A stretch of 35,640 nt of DNA, taken from Streptococcus parasanguinis. Lineage in GTDB: Bacteria; Bacillota; Bacilli; Lactobacillales; Streptococcaceae. Positions within the stretch are counted from its first letter, which is position 1, and every line of letters begins with the position of its first letter. The position numbers and the translations under genes are program-made. The stretch covers positions 1 to 35,640 of the forward strand of contig JAGZKI010000024.1 in NCBI GenBank assembly GCA_018365265.1, given 5' to 3'. A model generated the notes under the pieces. That model was not told the origin of the DNA, did no database searches, and saw only the letters and a program-made list of their open reading frames with translations. Below, one piece after another: positions 21,816 through 29,802 of this stretch.

Positions 21816-22829
21816 ATGAAGAAGTTTAAAAGAATATTACCGCTCGTTTTAGTAGCTTTAGGACTATTCTTCTTTGGACTTTATTACTATTTGAAAACAT
21901 CTGTTGATCCTGGTTTGTTTGATAAGAATGATCAGTATATTAAGGTTTACAACTACAAATCAGAGAAGATCAAGCCCAAAAAAGCAAAAGTAAAAGAAAT
22001 TAATCTTGAGTTTATCTACGACGATAAGGCTGTTGTTCCTGATGGATTGACTTGGTCGGAAGATCTTCGGTCTGATATTGGTCCTTATGACGGTGGAGAT
22101 GTCATTTTACATGCCCTGTTAGAAGATGGCTCAAAAATCAGAATCCCGCTACAAAAGGCGTTTCATTTAGGTCCAACATTTAGTCGGGATTTGGAATACA
22201 ATAATAAATTAGAGGAGAAAATGCTCCCTAGATTCCCGAAATTCAGTACAGAGTATAATCAAAATTATTCCTTCGTTTATTTTAGTGGAATGATGTATGT
22301 AGGGGACACCCTCTATCAAGCTCCTGAAACAGAAGCTGTTATGCGTTTTGACCTAAAGAATCCAAAAACTGGAAAGTTACAAACCTATTTTGAGTATGGG
22401 TATTTGCCAGAGAAAACAAATTCTCCTGTGTTTGTAAAAACTAAAAAAGATGTGAGCCAAGCAGACATGCAATCGTTTTATGATGATTACCATAACAGTT
22501 GGAAGGGCTACTGGGATAGGGGAGTCGATCCCTTCCCTAAAGAGTTGACTAGTACCTACCCCTATCAATTTCACTATTATAAATGGTTCTATTCAGATGC
22601 TCTATCGAATCTTCCTCTGAAAATAGATCTCACAGGTTCTGAATTTAAAACAACCGTCACTCGTACGCAGTTGATAAAGCCTGATCAAAATGATCAGATG
22701 AAAGTGAGGACAGCGACAAAAACCTATACAGAGAAAAATAAAGGGGAATATGTACAAGAAGTCCTTGGTAAACTTTCGGAGTTCAAACAGATTAATGATC
22801 AAGCAAAAGATGAAGAGAAATATAAGTAA
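21816..22829 (+). CDS. Envelope protein family A, member A2
   Basis: 337 aa. Amino-terminal membrane anchor (about residues 6-26, LPLVLVALGLFFFGLYYYL), then an extracytoplasmic domain. It shares with A1/A3 the scheme YIKVYNYKSEKIKPKKAKVKEINLEFIYD, a GP(T/A)FS segment, the VGDTLYQxPE block, KNPKTGKLQTY and FKTTVT. It is more diverged than A1 and A3 are from each other. It lacks the conserved FRPVFFLQ and has PVFVKTKKDV there instead. Its carboxy tail (KLSEFKQINDQAKDEEKYK) is charged. Start at 21816 by AGGAGG (21805-21810). Function unknown; convergent with B1. Confidence 0.73.
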   Translation: MKKFKRILPLVLVALGLFFFGLYYYLKTSVDPGLFDKNDQYIKVYNYKSEKIKPKKAKVKEINLEFIYDDKAVVPDGLTWSEDLRSDIGPYDGGDVILHALLEDGSKIRIPLQKAFHLGPTFSRDLEYNNKLEEKMLPRFPKFSTEYNQNYSFVYFSGMMYVGDTLYQAPETEAVMRFDLKNPKTGKLQTYFEYGYLPEKTNSPVFVKTKKDVSQADMQSFYDDYHNSWKGYWDRGVDPFPKELTSTYPYQFHYYKWFYSDALSNLPLKIDLTGSEFKTTVTRTQLIKPDQNDQMKVRTATKTYTEKNKGEYVQEVLGKLSEFKQINDQAKDEEKYK

Positions 22830-22833
22830 GAAA

Positions 22834-22852
22834 CAAGAGCTTTCAATCTTGT
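22834..22852 (+). terminator. Weak hairpin after A2
   Basis: AACAAGA / TCTTGTT (about 22835-22853) without a T-tract. It is possibly the decayed terminator of A2. Confidence 0.3.
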
Positions 22853-22870
22853 TACTAGAGTTCATATTTA

Positions 22871-22990
22871 GGAGGTGAAGATGAAGAAGAAATATATTCT
22901 TCTTGTTTAGTCAGTTTGTTTATTCCTTAAAGTCTGAGTAGTTTGATTTAGAACACATACCGAATTGAATAACGATGAATATATCAGTGT
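22871..22990 (+). pseudogene. Remnant of a family A gene (5' fragment)
   Basis: AGGAGG and ATG (22881) are intact. The reading MKKKYILLV then hits TAG at 22908, with further stops. DNA continues to match the A1 start: TTTAGTCAGTTTGTTTATT corresponds to the A1 anchor, and AGTTTGATTTAGAACACATAC to the A1 WFDLEYTY region. Only about 110 bases of homology remain before the B1 terminator. This is a degraded copy, so the array once held one more A gene. Confidence 0.65.
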
Positions 22991-23007
22991 AGTTTTAAAT
23001 CCAAATC

Positions 23008-23045
23008 AAAACAAGTCCAAATGATTCTCATTTGGACTTGTTTTT
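23008..23045. terminator. Bidirectional terminator between the A2/remnant and B1
   Basis: AACAAGTCCAAATGA / TCATTTGGACTTGTT, perfect 15-pair stem with TTC loop, A-run before and T-run after. The B1 stop lies in its T-tract. Confidence 0.9.
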
Positions 23046-23988
23046 ACAGTAGGATGTTTGAGATAGGATCCCCGAAGTCATCGTCTAGGAGATTGAGTTC
23101 AGAAAAATGATAATTCTTCTCGATAGCTTTTGGATCAATTCTACCAACTTTAAAGATGCTTTTATTTTCTTTTATAGTGGTAGTTTTAGGTGTTTGTCTG
23201 ATCAAATCCGGTAGTTCGTCAATGATTCGTTTGTATAATTGGGTATAGTCGTGACCAACTTCCTGCTTTAATTGATTTTCTCGCTCATCGATTCTTCGAT
23301 TGAGATCATTTATGTCAGGTTCAGACCATTTAGAAGTTACTGTGAAAGAATAACCATCAGAAGTAGCAGTATCCATATGTACTTTATAATCAGATAAATC
23401 TCTTATAAAAGTTGCCATGTAAGCCTGTTGAATGGATTCTAATTCTGTTTGAGTAGGGGTGTAGTATACATTTATAGATTTACTCATTTCCTTTATCTTA
23501 TTAAGAATACTATCTTTTATTTTCTTATTGAATTCATCCTTTACTTTCTTCTCAACAATTTGGTTTACATTTTCTAGATTAGACGGTTTATCAGCGGTGG
23601 AAAAAGTCTTTCGAAGAACAGTTTGATCTGTATCGTTTTTCTTTTGTATGTGATAAGTCAGCTTATAGTTGGAATGAGGTTTTCCGTAGAACCATAATAC
23701 TGTCTTGGCTTCTGAAAACAAATCTTTTTTCTGAATGGTGATTTCTTGATTCCTATCATCTACAAGACTTATTTTTTTAATAGAGTAATCCACAAGATTT
23801 TTTTCTGACACAGTTACATAATACATCTTGTTCGATTTTTGAAAATTTGAAGTATTTTGTTCATTTTCAAATACCCCATTACCAACGTTTTCAACGCTGA
23901 TGGAAGGACTTAAAAAGAAAATAAGCAACAAAATCGGAATCAGAATCGAGGAAATCCATATTAGTCTTTTCTTAAGTTTTTTACTCAT
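23044..23988 (-). CDS. Envelope protein family B, member B1
   Basis: 314 aa; function not recognised. Short basic amino end, one membrane segment (about residues 8-27), then an extracytoplasmic part in two halves. The first is a beta-rich domain with ILVDDRNQEI and the block WFYGKPHSNYKLTY. The second is a helical half with VYYTPTQTELESIQQAY, KWSEPDINDLNRRIDERENQLKQE and IIDELPDLI. Both blocks and the ending DPIxNIL recur in B2. The start at 23988 is set by GGAGGA; the frame runs 19 codons further without support. B1 faces A2 and the A remnant across a shared terminator. Confidence 0.73.
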   Translation of the reverse strand: MSKKLKKRLIWISSILIPILLLIFFLSPSISVENVGNGVFENEQNTSNFQKSNKMYYVTVSEKNLVDYSIKKISLVDDRNQEITIQKKDLFSEAKTVLWFYGKPHSNYKLTYHIQKKNDTDQTVLRKTFSTADKPSNLENVNQIVEKKVKDEFNKKIKDSILNKIKEMSKSINVYYTPTQTELESIQQAYMATFIRDLSDYKVHMDTATSDGYSFTVTSKWSEPDINDLNRRIDERENQLKQEVGHDYTQLYKRIIDELPDLIRQTPKTTTIKENKSIFKVGRIDPKAIEKNYHFSELNLLDDDFGDPISNILL

Positions 23989-24066
23989 ACATCCTCCAAT
24001 GATAGTGTGATGTTTAAAAAAGGCATCTGTTAGAAACATCGCCATAAGGATAGCAAGTTAAACTCT

Positions 24067-24075
24067 ATTTTATCA
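24067..24075 (-). promoter_or_regulatory. B1 promoter (extended -10, minus strand)
   Basis: On the minus strand TGATAAAAT (24075-24067), about 80 bases upstream of the B1 ATG. Confidence 0.5.
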
Positions 24076-24215
24076 TAGGTGATGTAGAATAGCTATCGTT
24101 TTCCTGGAACTCAATAGCAAGAAAATGCTATTATTTCAAAATAAAAATTATTGATTTTGGATTAAAAAAATTCATACCAAAATTTACTTTACATTTTGAA
24201 AAAAGTGTATGATTA

Positions 24216-24224
24216 TGGTTTAAT
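24216..24224 (+). promoter_or_regulatory. A3 promoter (extended -10)
   Basis: TGGTTTAAT at 24216-24224, about 47 bases before the A3 ATG. Confidence 0.5.
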
Positions 24225-24270
24225 GGAAAGTAATTATATTGTTATCAAATCAATTTCCAAAGAGGTGACG

Positions 24271-25221
24271 ATGAAGAAGTTAAAACTTAAAAAGAGATAT
24301 ATGATACTTAGTTTGGTAGCGGTCTTGACGATTGTCTACATGGGGCTTCGGTATTATATCAAGCCAGAGTGGTTTGATTCAAAGTTCACTTATCACAAAG
24401 TCTATCAATACAAAGTTAGTAAAATTAAGCCACAGAAAAAGATTATCAAGGATATTAATATTGAAATTATCCACGATCAAAAAGAGCAAAAACCTACGGA
24501 AGGGCAATGGCAAGAATCAACTAGAACGGATATAAAGGGCTATAATGATTCACCAATACTACATGTGACCTTTACCGACAAGACTAAGGCTGATATTCCC
24601 TTAGTAACAGGTCGAATTGGTCCTGCATTTAGTCAGATGAATGTGGACAGTAAATTATATCAAAAACTATCATATCGCTTCCCTAAATTACAGCTTCTAG
24701 GTGAAAAGCACCGTGATACACTCTCTACTCTTCTAATGCTCTACCAAGGGGATACCTTGTTTCAAATTCCTGAGGCAAATACGGTTATACAATTCCAAGT
24801 GAAAAATCCAAAGAATGGTAAGCTCCAAACTTACTATCAGTATGGTGGTGATCCTGATTTTGATTATTTCCGCCCTGTATTCTTTTTACAAACAAAATCA
24901 AGTTCATCCAAGGAAAAACAAGAATTCTTTGATGCTTATAACCAACCCACTCAAAAGAATTATTGGGATAGAAGTTTTTATTCTAGTTATGATAATTTAT
25001 CTGTTTCACAAAATTATTATTTTTATAAATTATTTTATACTGATCAATTAAGCAATCTTCCACTAGGAGTCAGCCCGACAGGAAATACATTTAAAACTAC
25101 GATCACAGATACCTATATTTTACCAGATGAAAATCGAAATAGTGAAGGTGTAAGAGTAGCGTCAAAATCAAAAACTTACACAGATAAAACAGAATATACC
25201 TCAGAAATTCTTAATAAATAA
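24271..25221 (+). CDS. Envelope protein family A, member A3
   Basis: 316 aa, a close paralogue of A1 along the whole length, including nearly identical DNA over the YHKVYQYKVSKIKPQKK region. This points to recent duplication or gene conversion. Single anchor at about residues 10-28, then the extracytoplasmic domain with LMLYQGDTLFQIPE, YYQYGGDPDFDYFRPVFFLQ, YWDR and FKTTITDTYILPDE. The start at 24271 has AGAGGTG just upstream; the open frame extends 25 codons upstream without a good site. Convergent with B2 across a bidirectional terminator, repeating the A2/B1 layout. Function unknown. Confidence 0.75.
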   Translation: MKKLKLKKRYMILSLVAVLTIVYMGLRYYIKPEWFDSKFTYHKVYQYKVSKIKPQKKIIKDINIEIIHDQKEQKPTEGQWQESTRTDIKGYNDSPILHVTFTDKTKADIPLVTGRIGPAFSQMNVDSKLYQKLSYRFPKLQLLGEKHRDTLSTLLMLYQGDTLFQIPEANTVIQFQVKNPKNGKLQTYYQYGGDPDFDYFRPVFFLQTKSSSSKEKQEFFDAYNQPTQKNYWDRSFYSSYDNLSVSQNYYFYKLFYTDQLSNLPLGVSPTGNTFKTTITDTYILPDENRNSEGVRVASKSKTYTDKTEYTSEILNK

Positions 25222-25224
25222 GCA

Positions 25225-25256
25225 AAACTCCAGCTAGTAATACTAGTTGGAGTTTG
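25225..25256. terminator. Bidirectional terminator between A3 and B2
   Basis: AAACTCCA-g-CTAGT-aat-ACTAG-t-TGGAGTTT, with A and T tracts suited to both convergent genes. Confidence 0.85.
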
Positions 25257-25263
25257 TTGTTGA

Positions 25264-26205
25264 TTATACCATGAGATCTTCGAGAGGATCTGTCGTTTTC
25301 CTGAAATTATCGATGTCTACCGTAGGAATTTCAGAATCTATGTCGGCACGATCAAAGTGCAAAGTTGCCTTCTCTTCCGTTTTCTTAAACCTTGGCATTT
25401 CTTTGATCATTGTTGGTAGTTCAGAAATAATTGTTTGGTAAACCTTTTTGGGATCATTTTTGAACTCATTTTTTAATTGAGATTCTCGTTGGTCGATGAT
25501 TTTATTCAGTGCATCCATATCAGGAGCAGACCACTGAAAATCCATTTCAAATTCATAGGAGGAATCATTGGCCGCTGATAGTTTAAATTGTGACTTTTCA
25601 AACCAATCTTTGATAATGGTATCCCAATATGCATCTGCAATGGCTTCTTGCTCTTTTTCTGATGGAGTATAATAAATGTCCATGTACTCCCAATTATCTT
25701 TAAGATTTTGAATCAGCCGGTCTCTGATGTTTTTCTCCACCCTCTTTTTCAATAATTTTTGACCAACCTTATTGACCTCTGAGAAGTTGGAATTATTAGA
25801 AGGAGTAGTAAAATTAGACTCAGCTTTGGTATCCGAATAAATATCAGTGTAGACTAACTTGTATTTTGTGTCTGGCTTACCGGCAAACCAGAAGCCATAT
25901 TTATCATCTTGTTTATCCTCTAAATCTAAGATGTCTTGTTTTTTATTATTCTGATCTAAAATTTTAAGTTCATTACTAGATATAGAGTGAACGTCATCAA
26001 TTGAAAACTCGACGTAATAACGATTTTCAGCCTCTTTGTAATTTTTTGCTGGATGTTTAGCGTCCATATAGCCATTTATTTCAGACTTTATAGAAACATG
26101 AGGACTAAACTCAAAAAGAGTAGGTATGGGATAGAAATTAAAAAATGTAATGAGGCCAATAACGATTGAAATAGCAGCAATGATTAAGATTTTCTTTATC
26201 TTCAT
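25264..26205 (-). CDS. Envelope protein family B, member B2
   Basis: 313 aa, paralogue of B1: FWFAGKPDTKYKLVY, YYTPSEKEQEAIADAYW, QWSAPDMDALNKIIDQRESQL, IISELPTMI and the ending DPLEDLMV align with B1. One membrane segment (about residues 5-25) anchors an otherwise extracytoplasmic protein. Function not recognised. The start at 26205 has AGGAGG immediately upstream, and only nine bases separate it from the LysR stop, so it is probably co-transcribed with that regulator. This differs from B1, which has its own promoter. Confidence 0.75.
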   Translation of the reverse strand: MKIKKILIIAAISIVIGLITFFNFYPIPTLFEFSPHVSIKSEINGYMDAKHPAKNYKEAENRYYVEFSIDDVHSISSNELKILDQNNKKQDILDLEDKQDDKYGFWFAGKPDTKYKLVYTDIYSDTKAESNFTTPSNNSNFSEVNKVGQKLLKKRVEKNIRDRLIQNLKDNWEYMDIYYTPSEKEQEAIADAYWDTIIKDWFEKSQFKLSAANDSSYEFEMDFQWSAPDMDALNKIIDQRESQLKNEFKNDPKKVYQTIISELPTMIKEMPRFKKTEEKATLHFDRADIDSEIPTVDIDNFRKTTDPLEDLMV

Positions 26206-26214
26206 ATCGCCTCC

Positions 26215-27123
26215 TTACTTATCAAACTTCACTTCCTCAAGCAAGTACTCGATGAATTTTTCTCCCATTTTTGAGAGGGCTGTTTTTTCATGTTTGATGT
26301 AAACCAGCTCGATCGGGTCTTCGATATCAAGGGGAATGGAGACGATGTTATTTCCGTTGAGATTGCTGTTGAGAATCCCGGTCGCAATGGTGTAGCCATC
26401 CAGACCAATCAAGAGATTAAAGAGGGTCGCCCGGTCACTGACGACGATGGATTTCTTATGATGCTCTTGAGAGAGAATCTCTTCTGAGAAGTAGAAGGAG
26501 TTGTGGGTCCCTTGGTCATAGCTAAGGTATGGGAAATCTTCCAGATCAGACAAGTGGACGATCTCTTTCTTGGCAAGAGGATTGGTCTTGCTGACAAAGA
26601 TATGAGGTTGCGCTGTAAAGAGGTGGGTAGCAATCAGGTGATTATCATCCAGCATCTTAGAGAGGACATCTCGGTTGTAGCTATTCAAAAAGAGTACGCC
26701 AACTTCGCTTCGGAAATTCTTAACGTCATCGATGATCTCCCAAGTCCGCGTCTCCCGTAGGAAGAGCTCGTATTTTTCCATGTCGCTTTTCTTCAATAGT
26801 GAAACGAAGGCCTCAACCACGAAGGCGTAGTGCTGTGAAGAGACGCTGAAAAGCTCACGAGAACCCACAGGATTTTTATAACGCTCGGACAAGAGGTCAA
26901 TCTGCTCCACCACCTGGCGGGCATAAGAGAGGAACTCCATCCCATCGCGGGTCAAAGTGATCCCTTTAGGATTCCGAATAAAGATTTCAATCCCCATCTC
27001 ATTTTCCAAGTCCTTGACGGCATTGGAAAGGCTAGGTTGCGTGATGAAGAGTTGTTTAGCGGCCTCATTCATAGAGCCGGTTTCGACGATTTTGATAATG
27101 TATTGTAATTGTTGTATTCTCAT
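26215..27123 (-). CDS. LysR-family transcriptional regulator (CpsY/MtaR-like)
   Basis: 302 aa. Winged helix-turn-helix at residues 1-60 (MRIQQLQYIIKIVETGSMNEAAKQLFITQPSLSNAVKDLE, IFIRNPKGITLTRDG), then the periplasmic-binding-like effector domain (LFSVSSQHYAFVVEAFV, LDGYTIATGIL). The sequence resembles streptococcal CpsY/MtaR regulators, which control methionine uptake and surface properties. That assignment is from memory and moderate. It is divergent from the DUF6688 gene and followed after nine bases by B2. Targets may include the array, which is inference. Confidence 0.85.
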   Translation of the reverse strand: MRIQQLQYIIKIVETGSMNEAAKQLFITQPSLSNAVKDLENEMGIEIFIRNPKGITLTRDGMEFLSYARQVVEQIDLLSERYKNPVGSRELFSVSSQHYAFVVEAFVSLLKKSDMEKYELFLRETRTWEIIDDVKNFRSEVGVLFLNSYNRDVLSKMLDDNHLIATHLFTAQPHIFVSKTNPLAKKEIVHLSDLEDFPYLSYDQGTHNSFYFSEEILSQEHHKKSIVVSDRATLFNLLIGLDGYTIATGILNSNLNGNNIVSIPLDIEDPIELVYIKHEKTALSKMGEKFIEYLLEEVKFDK

Positions 27124-27330
27124 GCTTTTATTTTAACATAAAAAAGCGCGTTTTTCCCGTAAAATGTGGTCTTTCAAGGACTGTATGAGAGAATAAGACA
27201 GGCTGAGGTAGGTAATAGGAAGTAGGCTAGATCGAATAATTAAAAATAGAAAATTGGAAACAAAATCTCCATCTGGGGACTGATTTTGATGGAAAATTAC
27301 AGTTTTGCCTTGCTTAAGGTGAGAGCTGAT

Positions 27331-27339
27331 TGATAGAAT
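27331..27339 (+). promoter_or_regulatory. Promoter of the DUF6688 gene
   Basis: TGATAGAAT (extended -10, hexamer 27334-27339), 26 bases before the ATG; GAGGAG lies between. The 240-base divergent region to lysR shows no other clear feature. Confidence 0.55.
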
Positions 27340-27365
27340 GGTAAAAAATTGATTGAGGAGATCAT

Positions 27366-28820
27366 ATGAAAAAACTAGTTTCCTGGTATAAGAAAAAGGA
27401 TAAGGATTTGGAAACGCATTTCACAGCCGGTCTGTTACAGATCAATTTTGTGACCAATGCTCTGATTCTATTGGCCTTTTACATCTATTTGGTCATTAGT
27501 CAGTCGATCTATGCTCTATCGGATCCATTTATCCAATTTAGTTTTTGGGAGATCATTGCCTTTACGATGAAGATCTTACCCTACGGTCTAATCATAGCCC
27601 TATTTGTCCCCAATATTTTTGTCATCATTTATGGGATTGGTCGGTGGTCTAGCCTCCAGTTCAAAGAATCTGAGGAAGAAGCTCTCGAAGATCCTGATTT
27701 GTTTGAAGATAGAATTCCAAAGGAAGGAGAAGGAACAAGAGAAGATGACGCATTCCTTATGAAAGAAAGGCAAGAATCACCTAGTCCTAAGCCTAGCAAA
27801 AAGAAAAAGCAACAGCCTACCATTGTTCTTTGGTTTGGTCTCTTTGGTTGCTTTCTCGAAGCGATTTTCATTTACATCGTCAAGGAGATGACCTTTTACG
27901 AATGGAATGAGCCCTTGATCAATTCTCAGAAACATGCCTTGATCTGGTCTGGCGCCTATCCGACCTTCTTTACACTGGCAGCTCTTACTTTACTAGCCTT
28001 GATTATCTATTCCTACCGGGATGCGAATTCACTTTCGCCGTTAGCAAATGTCTTCTGTATTAGTGGCATTCTAGGAGGAGTGGTTCTCCTCTTAGTTTTT
28101 GATAATCAACTGCAGGTAGCAAGTTTTCACACCTTTTTCTTACTGATCTATTCCATCCATCTCTTATGGGTTCGCATTAAGGAGTGGCAGGAAGATCGAA
28201 CAGAGATAAGCTATGAGAATCGTCTACTTCAATGGCTCCATCAGCTCTTAAATCGGTCGCGTAACTGGCCTTGGCTAGCGGTCCTAATCGCTCTTCCAAC
28301 CCTTGCCCTTGTTGTCCTCGTTCTCATGCTCTTTGGGCAACAACCGGATTCCATGATCAAGGCCTGGACCAATACAGCAGACTGGGCCTTCTCACAAAAG
28401 ATCCCTCCTCAGAACCTCATCATTGATGAGCACTATCTTTGTACGGTTGCGGCTGGTGGCCATGAAAATGTTGTCAAGCCCCAGCGGATGGGCGTCCGCC
28501 ACGGTCATCCAGTCGTCGTCAATCGCCAGCTCTGTATCGCCAATGCCTTTGAACAGGTGCTAGAAGAAAAGACGCCGCGTTTCCATCGCTTCTTGCGTCG
28601 CAATTATGACCGCTATGGCTATCCCTTTGCCAAACATATCAAGAAGAAATGGGCTATGGACCTGATCTACTACCTGATGAAGCCCTTGGAATGGCTTTTT
28701 CTACTGGTTCTTTATCTAGTAGATCGTAAGCCCGAGAACCGAATCGCCATGCAATACATCAAACCGATTCCAGAAGATTTTGATCCAAGAAAGCTTCCTA
28801 AGTCACCGATTTCTACTTGA
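27366..28820 (+). CDS. DUF6688-type membrane protein
   Basis: 484 aa. Hydrophobic segments at about residues 26-48, 60-92, 152-172, 195-215, 228-247, 254-268 and 300-322, plus one near 435-455. A charged, acidic-basic loop lies at about 98-148. The soluble-looking block CTVAAGGHENVVKPQRMGVRHG, VNRQLCIANAFEQVLEE, RFLRRNYDRYGYPFAKHI is the conserved signature I associate with DUF6688, a family of unknown function. GAGGAG precedes the ATG. The -35 of the pyrK promoter overlaps its stop codon, so pyrimidine transcription starts directly behind it. Confidence 0.78.
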   Translation: MKKLVSWYKKKDKDLETHFTAGLLQINFVTNALILLAFYIYLVISQSIYALSDPFIQFSFWEIIAFTMKILPYGLIIALFVPNIFVIIYGIGRWSSLQFKESEEEALEDPDLFEDRIPKEGEGTREDDAFLMKERQESPSPKPSKKKKQQPTIVLWFGLFGCFLEAIFIYIVKEMTFYEWNEPLINSQKHALIWSGAYPTFFTLAALTLLALIIYSYRDANSLSPLANVFCISGILGGVVLLLVFDNQLQVASFHTFFLLIYSIHLLWVRIKEWQEDRTEISYENRLLQWLHQLLNRSRNWPWLAVLIALPTLALVVLVLMLFGQQPDSMIKAWTNTADWAFSQKIPPQNLIIDEHYLCTVAAGGHENVVKPQRMGVRHGHPVVVNRQLCIANAFEQVLEEKTPRFHRFLRRNYDRYGYPFAKHIKKKWAMDLIYYLMKPLEWLFLLVLYLVDRKPENRIAMQYIKPIPEDFDPRKLPKSPIST

Positions 28821-28845
28821 CAAGTGACAAGGAGCGCGATATAAT
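28817..28845 (+). promoter_or_regulatory. pyrK operon promoter
   Basis: TTGACA (28817-28822), 17-base spacer, TATAAT (28840-28845): a perfect consensus. The -35 overlaps the stop codon of the preceding gene. Confidence 0.9.
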
Positions 28846-28851
28846 GAGACA

Positions 28852-28962
28852 AATTTAACCTTTAAGAGGTCCAGAGAGGCCTGCAAGGAAAGACAGAAAA
28901 AAGATCAGCAGACTGTGTCTAGCTGATCATTTGTAGGGCCTTGCTTTTGCGAGGTCTTTTTT
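28852..28962 (+). promoter_or_regulatory. PyrR-regulated attenuator leader of pyrK-pyrDb
   Basis: The PyrR-binding loop GGTCCAGAGAGGCC lies at 28868-28881. It is followed by a stem GATCAGC / GCTGATC (28903-28909 / 28922-28928) and a terminator GGCCTTGC-TTTT-GCGAGGTC plus six T (28937-28962). In Gram-positive bacteria UMP-bound PyrR stabilises the anti-antiterminator so that the terminator forms. The pyrR gene is not in the window. Confidence 0.88.
28937..28962 (+). terminator. Attenuator terminator of the pyrK leader
   Basis: Eight pairs with two G-T, loop TTTT, six T. It is the conditional terminator under PyrR control. Confidence 0.8.
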
Positions 28963-28986
28963 GCTGAAAGAAAGAAGAGGAAACCA

Positions 28987-29793
28987 ATGGTCAGTGACAG
29001 TTGTAAAAAACGCTTTGGCAAAATCATGATGGAGGAGATGGAGCTGGTCGCTCAAGAAGAGATCGCTCCCCGCATCTATTCTATGATCCTGAAGGGGGAA
29101 ATGGTGGCGCAAATGCTGCCAGGTCAATTCCTTCATATCCGCGTCCCTGATGGGTCCAAGCTGCTTCGCCGTCCGATTTCAATTTCTGAGATTGATCCTG
29201 AGACACAGACGTGTCGCCTAATCTACCGCATCGAAGGTGGGGGGACAGCTATCTTTTCCCAATTGCCAATCGGTAGTAAACTCAGTGTCATGGGGCCTCA
29301 GGGAAATGGCTTTGATCTCACCAATCTCGGCCAAGGTCAGAAAGCCTTGATCATCGGTGGCGGTATCGGTGTTCCTCCTTTGGTCCAAGTGGCCAAACAA
29401 CTCCATGAGCAAGGGGTAGAAGTTGAAGTGGTTGTCGGCTTTGCGACCAAAGAAGCCGTCATTTTGGAAGAAGAGCTTTCTAAGGTTGCTCATGTCACTG
29501 TAACGACAGACGATGGGACTTATGGCACTAAGGGCTATGTCTCTACGGTCATTGATCAAATGGACCAGGAGTTTGACGCTATCTATTCTTGTGGAGCACC
29601 CGGCATGCTCAAATATATCAACACCAAATTCCATGATCATCCCCGCGCCTACATTTCTATGGAATCGCGTATGGCTTGTGGGATGGGTGCTTGCTACGCT
29701 TGTGTGGTGCATTTAGAAAATGAAAGTCAATCAGCCAATAAGCGCGTGTGTGAAGACGGACCGGTCTTTGAAACCGGTACGATTGTGATGTAG
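28987..29793 (+). CDS. pyrK: Dihydroorotate dehydrogenase B, electron transfer subunit
   Basis: 268 aa. An FAD/[2Fe-2S] subunit that passes electrons from dihydroorotate, via PyrDb, to NAD. LLRRPISIS binds FAD, GGGIGVPPL binds NAD, and CGMGACYACVVHL...VCEDGPVF supplies the iron-sulphur cysteines. The ATG at 28987 has AAGAGG upstream. However, family members typically begin near MMEEMELVAQEEIAP (29026), so the first 13 codons are uncertain. It precedes pyrDb by nine bases and lies behind the PyrR attenuator. Lactococcal and enterococcal PyrK are the closest studied relatives. Confidence 0.94.
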   Translation: MVSDSCKKRFGKIMMEEMELVAQEEIAPRIYSMILKGEMVAQMLPGQFLHIRVPDGSKLLRRPISISEIDPETQTCRLIYRIEGGGTAIFSQLPIGSKLSVMGPQGNGFDLTNLGQGQKALIIGGGIGVPPLVQVAKQLHEQGVEVEVVVGFATKEAVILEEELSKVAHVTVTTDDGTYGTKGYVSTVIDQMDQEFDAIYSCGAPGMLKYINTKFHDHPRAYISMESRMACGMGACYACVVHLENESQSANKRVCEDGPVFETGTIVM

Positions 29794-29802
29794 GAGGACC
29801 TT

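Noticed and set aside
20700..26205. Classic toxin-immunity (LXG or CDI) locus
   Set aside because: The A and B proteins have amino-terminal anchors and no LXG, WxG, RHS or nuclease-like domain could be seen.
29218..29712. 164-aa frame on the minus strand
   Set aside because: Antisense to pyrK, no family resemblance.
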